A DNA stretch of 64,000 nucleotides from Microbacterium sp. Bi121 (GCF_918698005.1 NZ_CAKKLJ010000005.1:248001-312000), one strand, 5' to 3'. Positions 27,838 through 36,650 are shown, counted from the first letter of the stretch. The notes: generated by a model not told the origin, from the sequence alone. Program-made: numbers and translations.

Positions 27838-28278
27838 AACCGTGCGGACATCGTCTCTTCGATCGTGGTCTCGGCACATGCGCTGGCTCGGATTGCGGCG
27901 CAGGATGCCGAGAACGACGCCCCTGCAGCGCAGTGGCGCGCGCTGACCCTGCTCGAAAGAGAGCCCGATCAGCGCGTCGGCGCTCTGGCTCGCGCGTCGC
28001 GGACCACACAGCCCGGGATGACGCGCCTGCTGGGAGAGCTCGAGCGTGCCGGACTCGTCAGCCGCTCCCCCGACGCGTCGGACTCTCGGGCGACGGTCGT
28101 CGACATCACCGATGCCGGCCGTACCGCTCTCAAGGAATGGCGTGAAGCCTTCCGGCGCACGCTCGCACCTCGCTTCGCGGATCTGGATGCCGCGGACTGG
28201 GATGCACTGCATCGCTCGGCCGAGATCCTCGCCGCGCACAGCATCGAACAGCATCCAGAGTCAGGAGTCGGCGAGTGA
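27835..28278 (+). CDS. MarR family transcriptional regulator
   Basis: A 147-residue winged-helix repressor. The recognition helix lies in LARASRTTQPGMTRLLGELERAGLVSR, and the wing is SPDASDSRATVVDITDAGR. The ATG at 27835 is supported by TATACT 7 nt upstream; an in-frame TTG at 27784 is upstream of the promoter and is rejected. Its stop overlaps the GTG start of the following MFS gene (GTGA), so it is very likely the local repressor of that pump. Confidence 0.92.
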   Translation: MNRADIVSSIVVSAHALARIAAQDAENDAPAAQWRALTLLEREPDQRVGALARASRTTQPGMTRLLGELERAGLVSRSPDASDSRATVVDITDAGRTALKEWREAFRRTLAPRFADLDAADWDALHRSAEILAAHSIEQHPESGVGE

Positions 28279-29507
28279 ACAGCGCCAGTACCAGCGGATC
28301 CATCTGGAAGCAGCCGGCCCAAGTGTGGGCGGTGGCCTTCGCCAGCGTCGTCGCCTTCATGGGCATCGGACTCGTCGATCCGATCCTTCCCGCGATCGCC
28401 GAGTCGCTGGAGGCGACGCCGACCGAGACGGAACTGCTGTTCACCAGCTACCTGCTGGTCACCGGCCTCGCGATGCTGGTCACCAGCTGGATCTCCAGCA
28501 GAATCGGCGCCAAGGCGACGTTGATGATCGGTCTGGGTCTGATCATCCTCTTCTCGCTCGCATCCGCGATGAGCGGGAGCGTCGACGCGATCATCGGCTT
28601 CCGCGCCGGCTGGGGCCTCGGCAATGCGTTGTTCATCTCCACCGCCCTCGCCACCATCGTCGGCTCGGCGTCTGGCGGCAGTGGTGCGGCGATCGTTCTG
28701 TACGAGGCCGCCCTCGGGCTCGGCATCGCCATCGGACCGCTGCTGGGCGGTCTGCTCGGCGAAGTGAGCTGGCGCGGCCCGTTCTTCGGCGTCGTCGCTC
28801 TCATGGCGATCGCGTTCATAGCCGTTTCCGCGCTGCTGCGGGGCCCGCTCGACAAGCGTCAGCCCGTGCCGTTCTCGGCTCCGTTCAAGGCGCTCGGCCG
28901 CCCGGCCCTGGCGATCCTCGCCGTCGCCGCTCTCTTCTACAACATCGGCTTCTTCGTGCTGCTCGCGTTCTCCCCGTTCCCGCTGGGTTTCGGAGCGATG
29001 GGCATCGGGTTCACGTTCTTCGGATGGGGTGTGGCTCTGGCCATCACCAGCATCTGGGTGGCCCCGTGGATGATGCGGCGGATGTCGCGCACGGCGATCA
29101 TCCTCACGGTCCTGCCGCTGCTCGCCGTCGACCTGATCGCCGCCGGTCTGGTCGCGGAGACGCCGTCCGCACTTGTCGTCTGCATCGTCATCGGCGGCCT
29201 GCTCCTCGGTGTCATGAACACCGTCCTCACCGAGGCGGTCATGGAGGCGACGGATCTCCCCCGCTCCGTCGCCTCATCCGCGTACTCCGCCGTCCGCTTC
29301 ATCGGCGGCGCGATGGCTCCGCCGATCGCAGCGCTGCTGTGGCACGCGTTCAACGCAACGGTGCCGTACCTGTTCGCCGCAGCATCCGTGCTCGTCGCGA
29401 CGCTCACCGTCTTCCTGGGTCGCAAGGTGCTCGCGCGCATCGACGACGAGCCGGTGGATGCCGTCGCCGAAGACGCCGAGGCGATCACGGTCGGCGACGC
29501 CGCCTGA
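28275..29507 (+). CDS. MFS efflux transporter (12-TM, DHA1-like)
   Basis: A 410-residue transporter that begins with GTG overlapping the marR stop. The first helix segment is AVAFASVVAFMGIGLVDPILPAI, a DHA1 signature (motif D1), followed by motif A-like SSRIGAKATLMIG and motif C-like GLGIAIGPLLGGLLG in helix 5. About twelve helices are visible. The operon with marR argues for inducible export of a small toxic molecule. Confidence 0.88.
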   Translation: MNSASTSGSIWKQPAQVWAVAFASVVAFMGIGLVDPILPAIAESLEATPTETELLFTSYLLVTGLAMLVTSWISSRIGAKATLMIGLGLIILFSLASAMSGSVDAIIGFRAGWGLGNALFISTALATIVGSASGGSGAAIVLYEAALGLGIAIGPLLGGLLGEVSWRGPFFGVVALMAIAFIAVSALLRGPLDKRQPVPFSAPFKALGRPALAILAVAALFYNIGFFVLLAFSPFPLGFGAMGIGFTFFGWGVALAITSIWVAPWMMRRMSRTAIILTVLPLLAVDLIAAGLVAETPSALVVCIVIGGLLLGVMNTVLTEAVMEATDLPRSVASSAYSAVRFIGGAMAPPIAALLWHAFNATVPYLFAAASVLVATLTVFLGRKVLARIDDEPVDAVAEDAEAITVGDAA

Positions 29508-29529
29508 TCCACCCGGTACGTTGGGGCGC

Positions 29530-30006
29530 ATGAGCGAACCACTTCCCGAGCGCAGTCGCCTGGTCAGGCAGCATCTGGCCGACGCCGGTCTCGAACCCGC
29601 GATCCGGGTGCTGCCTGATTCTGCCCGTACCGCGGTCGAGGCCGCTGCCGCGATCGGCTGCGACGTCGCGGCGATCGCGAACAGCCTGGTGGTCCTCGCC
29701 GATGGCGAACCAGTGCTGGTCATGACCAGTGGAGGGCACCGCGCGGACTTCGCCGTCGTCTCAGCATCCATCGGTGCCGAGCATGTCGCGATGGCGCCGG
29801 CATCCATCGTCCGGGAGGCGACGGGACAGGCGATCGGCGGCGTGGCCCCGGTCGGTCATCCTGCGCGACTGCCCACATACATCGACGAGGCGCTGCGCGA
29901 CTTCGACGAGATCTGGGCTGCGGCGGGTCATCCGCACACGGTCATGCCGCTGACCTTCGAGACCCTGCAGCGCCTCACGAACGGTCGGGTCATCACGGTC
30001 GTGTGA
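29530..30006 (+). CDS. YbaK/EbsC-type aminoacyl-tRNA deacylase
   Basis: A 158-residue protein of the YbaK/ProX superfamily, which hydrolyses mischarged aminoacyl-tRNAs in trans. The conserved lysine or its surroundings fall in AIANSLVVLADGEPVLVMTSGGHRAD, the usual EIxKSLVF position, but here with N-S in place of K-S. GQAIGGVAPVGHP and the hydrophobic C-terminal strand follow as in the family. A TACGTT hexamer lies 7 nt before the ATG. Substrate specificity is unknown. Confidence 0.85.
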   Translation: MSEPLPERSRLVRQHLADAGLEPAIRVLPDSARTAVEAAAAIGCDVAAIANSLVVLADGEPVLVMTSGGHRADFAVVSASIGAEHVAMAPASIVREATGQAIGGVAPVGHPARLPTYIDEALRDFDEIWAAAGHPHTVMPLTFETLQRLTNGRVITVV

Positions 30007-30023
30007 GCCGGGGTCGGAAAGCA

Positions 30024-30061
30024 GAAAAGCCTCGGAGCACTGGCGAGAGTGTTCCGAGGCT
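30024..30061 (-). terminator. Rho-independent terminator of tRNA-Lys
   Basis: On the minus strand a stem AGCCTCGGA (30061-30053) pairs with TCCGAGGCT (30036-30028), extended inward by five more pairs including one G-U. It is followed by TTTTC (30027-30023). It lies 7 nt downstream of the tRNA 3' end. Confidence 0.85.
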
Positions 30062-30067
30062 GATCCG

Positions 30068-30140
30068 TGCACCCCCAGGGACTTGAACCCTGAACCCATT
30101 GATTAAGAGTCAATTGCTCTGCCGATTGAGCTAGAGGTGC
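30068..30140 (-). tRNA. tRNA-Lys (anticodon CTT)
   Basis: The 73-nt minus-strand sequence folds into a full cloverleaf. The acceptor is GCACCTC with GGGGTGC (one G-U pair) and discriminator A, the D-arm is GCTC/GAGC, the anticodon stem ATTGA/TCAAT encloses CTCTTAA, and the T-arm CAGGG/CCCTG has a TTCAAGT loop. CCA is not encoded. A terminator follows at 30024-30061. Confidence 0.97.
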
Positions 30141-30245
30141 GTGGCCCGGGTTACCCCCGGCCGAGGAATTACATTACCAGTTTCATGAGCTCATGCGAAA
30201 TCGAGGCGGCATTCGGCGTGGCAACTCGCCGACTATCCTGAGAAC

Positions 30246-31049
30246 GTGACCGCAACCCCCGCCGCCGATGATCTGGCCGCCGATCTCGACCTCGCTCTCC
30301 GGCTCGCGGACGCCGCAGACAGCGAGTCCCTTCCCCGCTTCGACGCGAGCGATCTGAGGATCTCGACCAAGTCCGATCGGTCGCATGTCACGGACGCCGA
30401 TCTCGCCACCGAACGCGCACTCCGCGCGATCCTGGCGGACGAGCGGCCGTCCGATGGCATCTTCGGCGAGGAGTTCGGCGTCTCCGGCGACGCGCGTCGG
30501 CAGTGGATCATCGACCCGATCGACGGCACCGCGAATTTCATGCGCGGCATCCCTCTGTGGGGCACGATGATCGCCCTCGCCATCGACGGGGTCCCGCAGG
30601 TCGGCGTCGTGAGCATGCCTGCTCTGGGCAGACGGTGGTGGGCATCGACCGGCAACGGGGCATGGACCGCCACGCACGCCCAGCCGCGACGCATCGAGAC
30701 GTCGGCTGTCGCCTCCGTCGACGACGCAGCGGTCAGTTTTCAGAGCATCACGCAGTGGGCGGATGCCGGGCACCTGCCCGCGCTGCTCCGCATCGCCGAC
30801 CGGGTGTGGCGCGATCGCGCATATGGCGACGTGTACTCGTACATGATGCTCGCCGAGGGCCGCCTCGAGATGGTCGCGGAGTTCGATGTCAAGGAGTACG
30901 ACATCGCCGCAGCCGTCCCGATCGTGCGCGAGGCCGGTGGCGCATTCACCTCGTTCGACGGCGCGGACAGCATCTCCGAGCGCTCGGTGCTCGCGACCAA
31001 CGGCATCCTCCACGACGCCTTCCTCGACCTGACGCACACGAAGGACTGA
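30246..31049 (+). CDS. hisN: Inositol-phosphatase family protein, probable histidinol-phosphatase
   Basis: A 267-residue Mg2+-dependent phosphatase. Metal ligands are in GEEFG (E75/E76), and IDPIDGTANFMRGIPLWGT carries D90 and D93. The third site is VKEYDIAAAVPIVREAGG. These features, and the short loop GIPLWGTMIALAIDGVP, resemble the HisN proteins that complete histidine synthesis in actinobacteria. Inositol monophosphatase activity is the alternative. GTG at 30246 follows TATCCT (30234-30239) by 6 nt. A lipoprotein gene begins 8 bp after its stop. Confidence 0.85.
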   Translation: MTATPAADDLAADLDLALRLADAADSESLPRFDASDLRISTKSDRSHVTDADLATERALRAILADERPSDGIFGEEFGVSGDARRQWIIDPIDGTANFMRGIPLWGTMIALAIDGVPQVGVVSMPALGRRWWASTGNGAWTATHAQPRRIETSAVASVDDAAVSFQSITQWADAGHLPALLRIADRVWRDRAYGDVYSYMMLAEGRLEMVAEFDVKEYDIAAAVPIVREAGGAFTSFDGADSISERSVLATNGILHDAFLDLTHTKD

Positions 31050-31057
31050 AGCCCGTG

Positions 31058-31630
31058 ATGAACCGACGACTGCCCGCTGTCTCGCTCGCGTCCGCCGCCC
31101 TGCTCTCGCTACTGGCAGGCTGCGCACCGCAGCCGGAGATCGCCCCGACGTCAACGCCGACGCCGACCGCCGCGGCCGACCCCAGCCCGTCACCGGAGCC
31201 CGTCGCGACGGAGCCGACCGAGGAACCGGCGCCGGAGGATCCGACCTGCGAGACGCTCCTCGCCCCGAGCACGCTCGCGATGTTCGACGAGCACGGCTGG
31301 ACGTACCGCGAGCAGGAGTTCCGGTTCGGTGAAGACGTCGTCGACGGCGGCTTCCAGTGCGTGTGGGGCGACTACTCCGTGGCGTCCGATCATGTCCAGG
31401 TGTTCGGGTGGGCACCGCTCGATGCGTCAGCATCCGTCGCAGCTCAGCAGAAGCTCCTCTCGCAGGGATGGCTGCGGGCCGATCAGGACGGCCACACGTA
31501 CATCACCGAGGATCCGTCGTTCGCTTTCGCGGTCGACGAGGACGGCTACGGCATGACGTACGAATTCGGCGACGGCTGGGCGACCCTGGCCGACACCCGC
31601 CAGGGACTGGTGCTGATCCAGTTGCCCTGA
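31058..31630 (+). CDS. Secreted lipoprotein of unknown function
   Basis: A 190-residue protein with a signal peptide and lipobox LLAGC (C22), then a Thr/Pro/Ser/Glu-rich linker (residues 30-62) typical of surface-anchored actinobacterial lipoproteins. The remaining domain of about 125 residues contains two cysteines (CETLLAPSTL and FQCVWGDY) that could pair. No enzymatic motif is seen. It follows hisN by 8 bp, so it may be cotranscribed without sharing its function. Confidence 0.82.
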   Translation: MNRRLPAVSLASAALLSLLAGCAPQPEIAPTSTPTPTAAADPSPSPEPVATEPTEEPAPEDPTCETLLAPSTLAMFDEHGWTYREQEFRFGEDVVDGGFQCVWGDYSVASDHVQVFGWAPLDASASVAAQQKLLSQGWLRADQDGHTYITEDPSFAFAVDEDGYGMTYEFGDGWATLADTRQGLVLIQLP

Positions 31631-31652
31631 CGACACAAGTCGCGTCACGAAC

Positions 31653-31692
31653 GAAGGCCCACCACCGGGAGTTCACCGGGTGGCGGGCCTTC
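31653..31692. terminator. Bidirectional terminator between the lipoprotein gene and tmRNA
   Basis: GAAGGCCC-A-CCACCGG (31653-31668) pairs with a complementary arm ending GGGCCTTC (31692), with a short loop. On plus the arm is followed by TTTC, and on minus by GTTCG. It lies in the tail-to-tail region of the lipoprotein gene and ssrA. Confidence 0.8.
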
Positions 31693-31710
31693 TTTCGTCG
31701 TGACAGCGGG

Positions 31711-32080
31711 TGGTGGAGCTGGGGGGAATCGAACCCCCGTCCAACGCTGATAATCCACGCCTTCTCCGGGCGCAGTCTGTGCAGACGTTCTACTCGGCTC
31801 CGACCTTTGTCACAGACACCTAAGTCGACGAGCCCAGCCTGGGAAGAGTCCCGCGTGACGTCCAGACGCCGTCACGCAGCAAGATTCCTAGATGACGCCA
31901 GGGTCCGTATCGGAATCACATACGGTCTGACGGACTATCGGGCTCGCTTATGCAGCGAGGGCGAAGTCGTTGCGCTTTGTTTCGGCAACTATTGTTTTGC
32001 AGGGAGCGTTCACGAGATAACCCTGCATCCTCGGCCCGCTTCTCGTGGATACACAGGCGCTGTCGAAACCGATCAGCCCC
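31711..32080 (-). ncRNA. ssrA: Transfer-messenger RNA (tmRNA)
   Basis: The 370-nt minus-strand RNA begins GGGGCTGATCGGTTTCGAC and ends in a T-arm GGGGGTTCGATTCCCCCC, then AGCTCCACCA with CCA encoded. The 5' GGGGCTG and 3' CAGCTCC pair as the acceptor stem. The tag frame ends at TAA (31950-31948) and reads AAA ACA ATA ..., giving (A)KTIVAETKRNDFALAA if the resume codon is near 31998. The exact resume codon is uncertain. It rescues stalled ribosomes with SmpB. Confidence 0.95.
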
Positions 32081-32206
32081 GTGGACCTTCTTGCGAAGGA
32101 GCCGCTGTCACTCTGTTGATTTACCACCTCGGACAACACATCATCCGAGCATCACAGGTTACAACGTATCCGGGCCCCACGCCATTCCTGGCGTAGAGTC
32201 GCTGCC

Positions 32207-32872
32207 ATGAGCGACGTCACCATCACCGTCCGCGGCGAGAACGAGACGCGCATCGCGCCCGAACGCGCCACGATCCACGTCACCGTGCGCGCTGAAGGCC
32301 CAGAACGCTCCGCCGTGGTCGAGCGGGCGATGACCTATGCGGAGCCCGTTCGACAGGGCGTCTCCGAGCGCGAGGCGGCCGGGAGCATCGTCGAGTGGAA
32401 CAGCAAGCGGCTGTCCGTCCGCGCGGAGCGTCCGTGGAACAGCGAGGGCAAGCAGCTGGCACCCGTGTACTACGCGAGCATCGACCTCAATGCGACGTTC
32501 ATCGAAGCATCCGAGCTCTCGATCTGGGTCTCGGAGATCTCGGCGTGGGACGGCGTCGAGGTGGGCTGGGTGAATTGGCACCTGACTCCGCAGACACGGG
32601 CGGACGCGGAGCGCGAGGTCGCCTCTTCGGCCGTCGGCGTCGCCGTGCAGCGTGCTCAGGCATACGCGGCGGCGCTCGGGCTCGCTTCGGTTACCCCGGT
32701 CGAGATCGCCGACACCGGGCTCATCTCCCGCGAGCAGTCCCCCGCGCCTCAGATGATGAAGACGCGTGGCGCTGCGTTCGCGATGTCAGCGGACTCTGCC
32801 CCGGCGATGGAGTACGAGCCGGAGGACATCGTCATCTCCGCGACCGTCGAGGCGCGGTTCATCGCGCGCTGA
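32207..32872 (+). CDS. SIMPL (DUF541) domain protein
   Basis: A 221-residue protein of the SIMPL/DUF541 family. The N-terminal strand ITVRGENETRIAPERATIHVTVRAEG is the family hallmark. A long helical and strand core follows, ending VISATVEARF. Family members are often exported, but no signal peptide is visible here, so this copy is probably cytoplasmic. ATG 32207 follows TAGAGT (32194-32199) by 7 nt. The biochemical role is unknown. Confidence 0.85.
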   Translation: MSDVTITVRGENETRIAPERATIHVTVRAEGPERSAVVERAMTYAEPVRQGVSEREAAGSIVEWNSKRLSVRAERPWNSEGKQLAPVYYASIDLNATFIEASELSIWVSEISAWDGVEVGWVNWHLTPQTRADAEREVASSAVGVAVQRAQAYAAALGLASVTPVEIADTGLISREQSPAPQMMKTRGAAFAMSADSAPAMEYEPEDIVISATVEARFIAR

Positions 32873-32919
32873 CGCTGCGCGCGCTCACGACCGCGCACAG
32901 CACGGGGTATCCGCAGTCG

Positions 32920-32977
32920 ATGCCGTATCACTTCAGTCGGTTCTCAGCGATCACAACCGACTGAAGTGATACAGCAT
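32920..32977. repeat. Long inverted repeat between SIMPL gene and hflX
   Basis: Arms of 23 bp at 32920-32942 and 32955-32977 match with a single mismatch. The inner 18 bp, GTATCACTTCAGTCGGTT and its complement, are perfect. The loop is 12 nt. It lies in the 128-bp convergent gap and could act as a two-way terminator, but the arms are unusually AT-rich for this genome and no T-run follows. Confidence 0.9.
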
Positions 32978-33000
32978 GCAGGTTGCGACTCGTGCTCGCG

Positions 33001-34509
33001 TCAAGCGTGCGCGAACGGCGCCAGGTCGGCCGCGAGGCGCTCTGAGACATGCGCGTGGATCTGCGTGCCGTGCTCAGTGTGCTCCGCAGAGATCAGGATG
33101 CCGGTCTCGTGCACGGCTGCGATCAGATCTCCCCTGTCGTAGGGAACGAGCGCATGGACCTCGGCTGCCGGCAGCGGCAGCGCCTCATCGATCGCGGCGC
33201 GCAGCTCCTCGATGCCCTCGCCGGAGCGCGACGACACGAAGTGCGCCTTCGGCTCGAGCCCTTGCAGCACCAGACGATCGTCGGCCGGGATGAGGTCGGC
33301 CTTGTTGAACACGACGAGCTCCGGGAGGTCCCTCGCGCCGACGTCGCCCATCACATCACGGACGGTCTGCAATTGTCCTGCGGGATCGGGGTGCGAGCCG
33401 TCGACGACGTGCAGCACGATGTCGGCGTCCGCCACCTCTTCGAGCGTCGATCGGAACGCCTCGACGAGCTGGTGAGGGAGGTTTCGCACGAAACCGACCG
33501 TGTCGGTGAACGTGTACACGCGGCCGTCATCGGTCGCGGTGCGTCGTACCGTGGCATCCAGGGTCGCGAACAGGGCGTTCTCGACCAGCACGCCTGCGCT
33601 CGTGAGCGCGTTGAGCAGGCTCGACTTGCCGGCGTTCGTGTATCCGGCGATCGCCACCGAGGGAATCGTGTTGCGCTTGCGCTCAGCGCGCTTCGCGTCG
33701 CGGGCTGGAGCGAAGTCGCGGATTTGCCGGCGAAGCATGGCCATGCGGGTGCGGATGCGACGACGATCGAGCTCGATCTTCGTCTCACCCGGTCCACGAG
33801 ATCCCATGCCGGCACCGCCGGCGCCGACCTGCCCACCGGCCTGGCGGCTCATCGAGTCGCCCCAGCCGCGCAGCCGCGGCAGAAGGTATTCGAGCTGGGC
33901 GAGTTCGACCTGGGCCTTGCCCTCCCGGCTCTTCGCGTGCTGGCTGAAGATGTCGAGGATGACGGTCGTACGATCGATGACCTTCACCTTCACGACGTCC
34001 TCGAGCGCACGGCGCTGGCTGGGTGCGAGCTCGGTGTCGGCGATCACGGTGTCTGCGCCGGTGGCTGCGACGAGGTCCTTGAGCTCCTGCGCCTTGCCCC
34101 GGCCCAGGTACGTCGCGGGGTCCGGGTGCGGGCGCCGCTGCAGGACGCCGTCGAGGACGACGGCGCCCGCGGTCTCGGCCAGGGCCGCCAGCTCGCGCAA
34201 CGAGTTCTCGGCATCCGTCTGCGCACCCTGCGGGTAGACGCCGACGAGCACGACGTTCTCGAGCCGCAGCTGGCGGTACTCGACCTCGGTGACGTCTTCG
34301 AGCTCGGTCGACAGACCGGCCACGCGCCGCAGCGCATGCCGGTCATCGAGGTCCCACTGCTCGCCGTCGCGATCGCCGTAGGAGGCCGTCGCCTTGTCCT
34401 GCAGCGCTTGCGCCGCGCCGAAGACTCGAGCCTCTGTGCGCTTCTCTGCGCTGGCGAGCACGCGGTCGAGAGTCTCGTCGCCGTGGGTGTCTTCTGTGGT
34501 CTTCGTCAT
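33001..34509 (-). CDS. hflX: Ribosome-associated GTPase HflX
   Basis: A 502-residue GTPase that splits or rescues ribosomes. The N-terminal HflX domain includes GVLQRRPHPDPATYLGRGK. A glycine-rich linker (SRGPGETKIELDRRRIRTRM) follows, then the G domain with G1 GYTNAGKSS, G3 DTVGF and G4 NKAD. It starts at 34509 with AGAAGG and AGAGG just upstream. It is divergent from the methyltransferase gene across 59 bp. Its place near miaA and dapF is conserved in actinobacteria. Confidence 0.95.
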   Translation of the reverse strand: MTKTTEDTHGDETLDRVLASAEKRTEARVFGAAQALQDKATASYGDRDGEQWDLDDRHALRRVAGLSTELEDVTEVEYRQLRLENVVLVGVYPQGAQTDAENSLRELAALAETAGAVVLDGVLQRRPHPDPATYLGRGKAQELKDLVAATGADTVIADTELAPSQRRALEDVVKVKVIDRTTVILDIFSQHAKSREGKAQVELAQLEYLLPRLRGWGDSMSRQAGGQVGAGGAGMGSRGPGETKIELDRRRIRTRMAMLRRQIRDFAPARDAKRAERKRNTIPSVAIAGYTNAGKSSLLNALTSAGVLVENALFATLDATVRRTATDDGRVYTFTDTVGFVRNLPHQLVEAFRSTLEEVADADIVLHVVDGSHPDPAGQLQTVRDVMGDVGARDLPELVVFNKADLIPADDRLVLQGLEPKAHFVSSRSGEGIEELRAAIDEALPLPAAEVHALVPYDRGDLIAAVHETGILISAEHTEHGTQIHAHVSERLAADLAPFAHA

Positions 34510-34568
34510 CCTCTGCCTTCTATGTTCGGCGTCTTAACCTTAACCCGCCCGTCCGGTACGCTCACCGT

Positions 34569-35210
34569 ATGGGGTCCGATCACTACTTCTCTGCGACCCC
34601 GGCAAGTGCGGAGAACCTTCGGACCATTCGTGTGGTTCTCGCGGGTCGAGACCTCGAGGTCACCACCGCCGGAGGCGTGTTCAGTCCCGACCGCCTTGAT
34701 GCCGGAACCGCAGTGCTTCTCGCCAACATGCCGCCACTGCCACCGAGCGGGCACTTCCTTGACCTCGGCTGCGGCTGGGGCCCGATCAGCCTGGCCATGG
34801 CGATCGCGTCTCCGCACGCCACCATCTGGGCGGTCGACGTGAACGAGCGTGCTCTCGATCTGGTACGGCGGAACGCCGAGGCGCTGGGCCTCACCAATGT
34901 CAACGCCGTGCTGCCGGACGATGTTCCCGACGACATCGTGTTCCGCACGATCCGGTCGAACCCGCCGATCCGCGTCGGCAAGAACGTGCTGCACGACATG
35001 CTCGAACGGTGGATCCCCCGTCTCGACGAGCGCAGCGACGCCTGGATGGTCGTGCAGCGCAACCTCGGGGCCGATTCGCTGCAGCGATGGATCGCTGCCA
35101 CGTTCAGCCCCGGGTACAGCGTCTACCGCTCGGCCACGGGCAAGGGGTACCGGGTGCTCAAGGTCCGTCGGCACGGGACCCCTGCGACCGAGCCGATCAC
35201 GACGCTCTGA
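34569..35210 (+). CDS. Class I SAM-dependent methyltransferase, RsmC-like
   Basis: A 213-residue methyltransferase. Motif I is LDLGCGWGPISLA (65-77), motif II is IWAVDVNERAL, and the substrate motif SNPP is at 130-133. This is the N6/N2 base-methylating pattern of the MTS domain of 16S rRNA guanine-N2 methyltransferases (RsmC/RsmG-like small proteins). TACGCT lies 6 nt before the ATG. The target nucleotide is unproven. Confidence 0.85.
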   Translation: MGSDHYFSATPASAENLRTIRVVLAGRDLEVTTAGGVFSPDRLDAGTAVLLANMPPLPPSGHFLDLGCGWGPISLAMAIASPHATIWAVDVNERALDLVRRNAEALGLTNVNAVLPDDVPDDIVFRTIRSNPPIRVGKNVLHDMLERWIPRLDERSDAWMVVQRNLGADSLQRWIAATFSPGYSVYRSATGKGYRVLKVRRHGTPATEPITTL

Positions 35211-36593
35211 TCAGGCGTTCACCGCACTGCTGACCTTGAAGCCCGCCCCGCGGTGCTCGCGCGGCAGGTGGTCCCCGCGTCCGTGCAGCTTGTGACGGAG
35301 CGTTCCGGGCGTGTAATCGGTCTGGTAGACACCGCGTCGCTGCAGCTCGGGAACGATGAACGTCACGATGTCCTCGAACGTCCCCGGCGTGATCGCATAG
35401 GCGAGGTTGAACCCGTCGACGTCGGTCTCATCGACCCACTCCTGCAGGAAGTCGGCGACTTCCTCGGGCGATCCGACCACTCGCGGGCCGAGGCCGCCGA
35501 TGTTGCCGAGGCGGGCGATGTCGCGGACCTTCCATTCCTTGCCGTCATCATTCGCCTGCTGGAAGTTCGCAACGGTGGACTGGATCGCGTTGCTCTTGAC
35601 GTTGCCGATCGGCTCGTCGAGGTCGAACTGCGACAGGTCGATGCCCATCCAGCCCGACATGAACACGAGCGCGCCCTCGTCGCTGGCGTACTGCAGGTAC
35701 TCCTCGTGCTTGGCGTGCGCCTTCTCGCTCGTCTCGTCCGTGATGATCGTGAGCAGCGTGTAGATCTTCGCCGAGTAGCGGTCGCGACCGGCGGCTTCGA
35801 GAGCGTCGCGGATGCGCTTCACCGTCCCGGCGAGCACGGTCTTGGTGGGAGCCGCGACGAAGATCGCCTCAGCGTTGCCCGCTGCGAACGCGATGCCGCG
35901 CGGCGAGGCGCCGGCCTGGAAGATCACCGGCGTGCGCTGAGGCGACGGCTCCGAGATGTGGATGCCCGGAACGGTGAAGTGCTCGCCGTGGTGCCCGATC
36001 TCGTGCACCTTCGCCGGATCGGTGAACACACCGGACTCGCGGTCGCGGACGACCGCGTCGTCCTCCCAGGAGCCCTCCCACAGCTTGTAGGTGACCTCGA
36101 GGTACTCGTCGGCGACGTCGTAGCGCTGATCGTGCTCGAGCTGGTCGTCGTGTCCCATGTTGCGGGCGGCGGAGGGCAGGTAGCCGGTGACGACGTTCCA
36201 GCCCACGCGGCCGTTCGTCAGGTGGTCGAGCGTGGTCATGCGCCGCGCGAACGGATACGGGTGCTCGTACGCCGTACCGGCGGTCACTCCGAAGCCGAGG
36301 TGCTCGGTGACGGCCGCCATGGCACTGACCAGCAGGATGGGGTCGTTGACGGGGACCTGCGCTCCGTGCCGGATCGCCGCCTCGTTCGACGCGCCGTAGA
36401 CGTCGTAGGTGCCGAGCACGTCCGCGATGAACAGACCATCGAAGTGGCCGCGCTCGAGCAGCTGCGCGAGTTCGGTCCAGTACCCGATCTCCTTGTATCG
36501 CGCTGACTGATCGAGAGGATGCCGCCACATGCCCGAGGACTGGTGGGCGACGCAGTTCATGTCGAAGGCGTTGAAGCGGATCTGCTTGCTCAT
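35211..36593 (-). CDS. NtaA/SnaA/DszA-type FMN-dependent monooxygenase (LLM class)
   Basis: A 460-residue luciferase-like flavin monooxygenase. Family signatures are the start FNAFDMNCVAHQSSGMWRHP, HLGFGVTAGTAYEHPYPFARRM, LDHLTNGRVGWNVVTGYLPSAARNMG, and VIFQAGASPRGIAFA. Relatives oxidise nitrilotriacetate, EDTA, dibenzothiophene sulfone or pristinamycin with FMNH2 from a separate reductase. No reductase gene is adjacent; the one at 62850 is far away. ATG 36593 (MSKQIRF) matches homologues, while ATG 36602 is 13 nt from AGGAG, so the start is uncertain by 3 codons. The substrate is unknown. Confidence 0.88.
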   Translation of the reverse strand: MSKQIRFNAFDMNCVAHQSSGMWRHPLDQSARYKEIGYWTELAQLLERGHFDGLFIADVLGTYDVYGASNEAAIRHGAQVPVNDPILLVSAMAAVTEHLGFGVTAGTAYEHPYPFARRMTTLDHLTNGRVGWNVVTGYLPSAARNMGHDDQLEHDQRYDVADEYLEVTYKLWEGSWEDDAVVRDRESGVFTDPAKVHEIGHHGEHFTVPGIHISEPSPQRTPVIFQAGASPRGIAFAAGNAEAIFVAAPTKTVLAGTVKRIRDALEAAGRDRYSAKIYTLLTIITDETSEKAHAKHEEYLQYASDEGALVFMSGWMGIDLSQFDLDEPIGNVKSNAIQSTVANFQQANDDGKEWKVRDIARLGNIGGLGPRVVGSPEEVADFLQEWVDETDVDGFNLAYAITPGTFEDIVTFIVPELQRRGVYQTDYTPGTLRHKLHGRGDHLPREHRGAGFKVSSAVNA

Positions 36594-36650
36594 GCGATCC
36601 ATCGTGAACGATGTCTCCTGCCTACGCCGCATCCGGTGTCACAGAGAGAC

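Noticed and set aside
25661..27838. 725-codon open frame on plus opposite livG and livK
   Set aside because: The opposite strand carries clear ABC transporter motifs. The plus translation has no recognisable domain.
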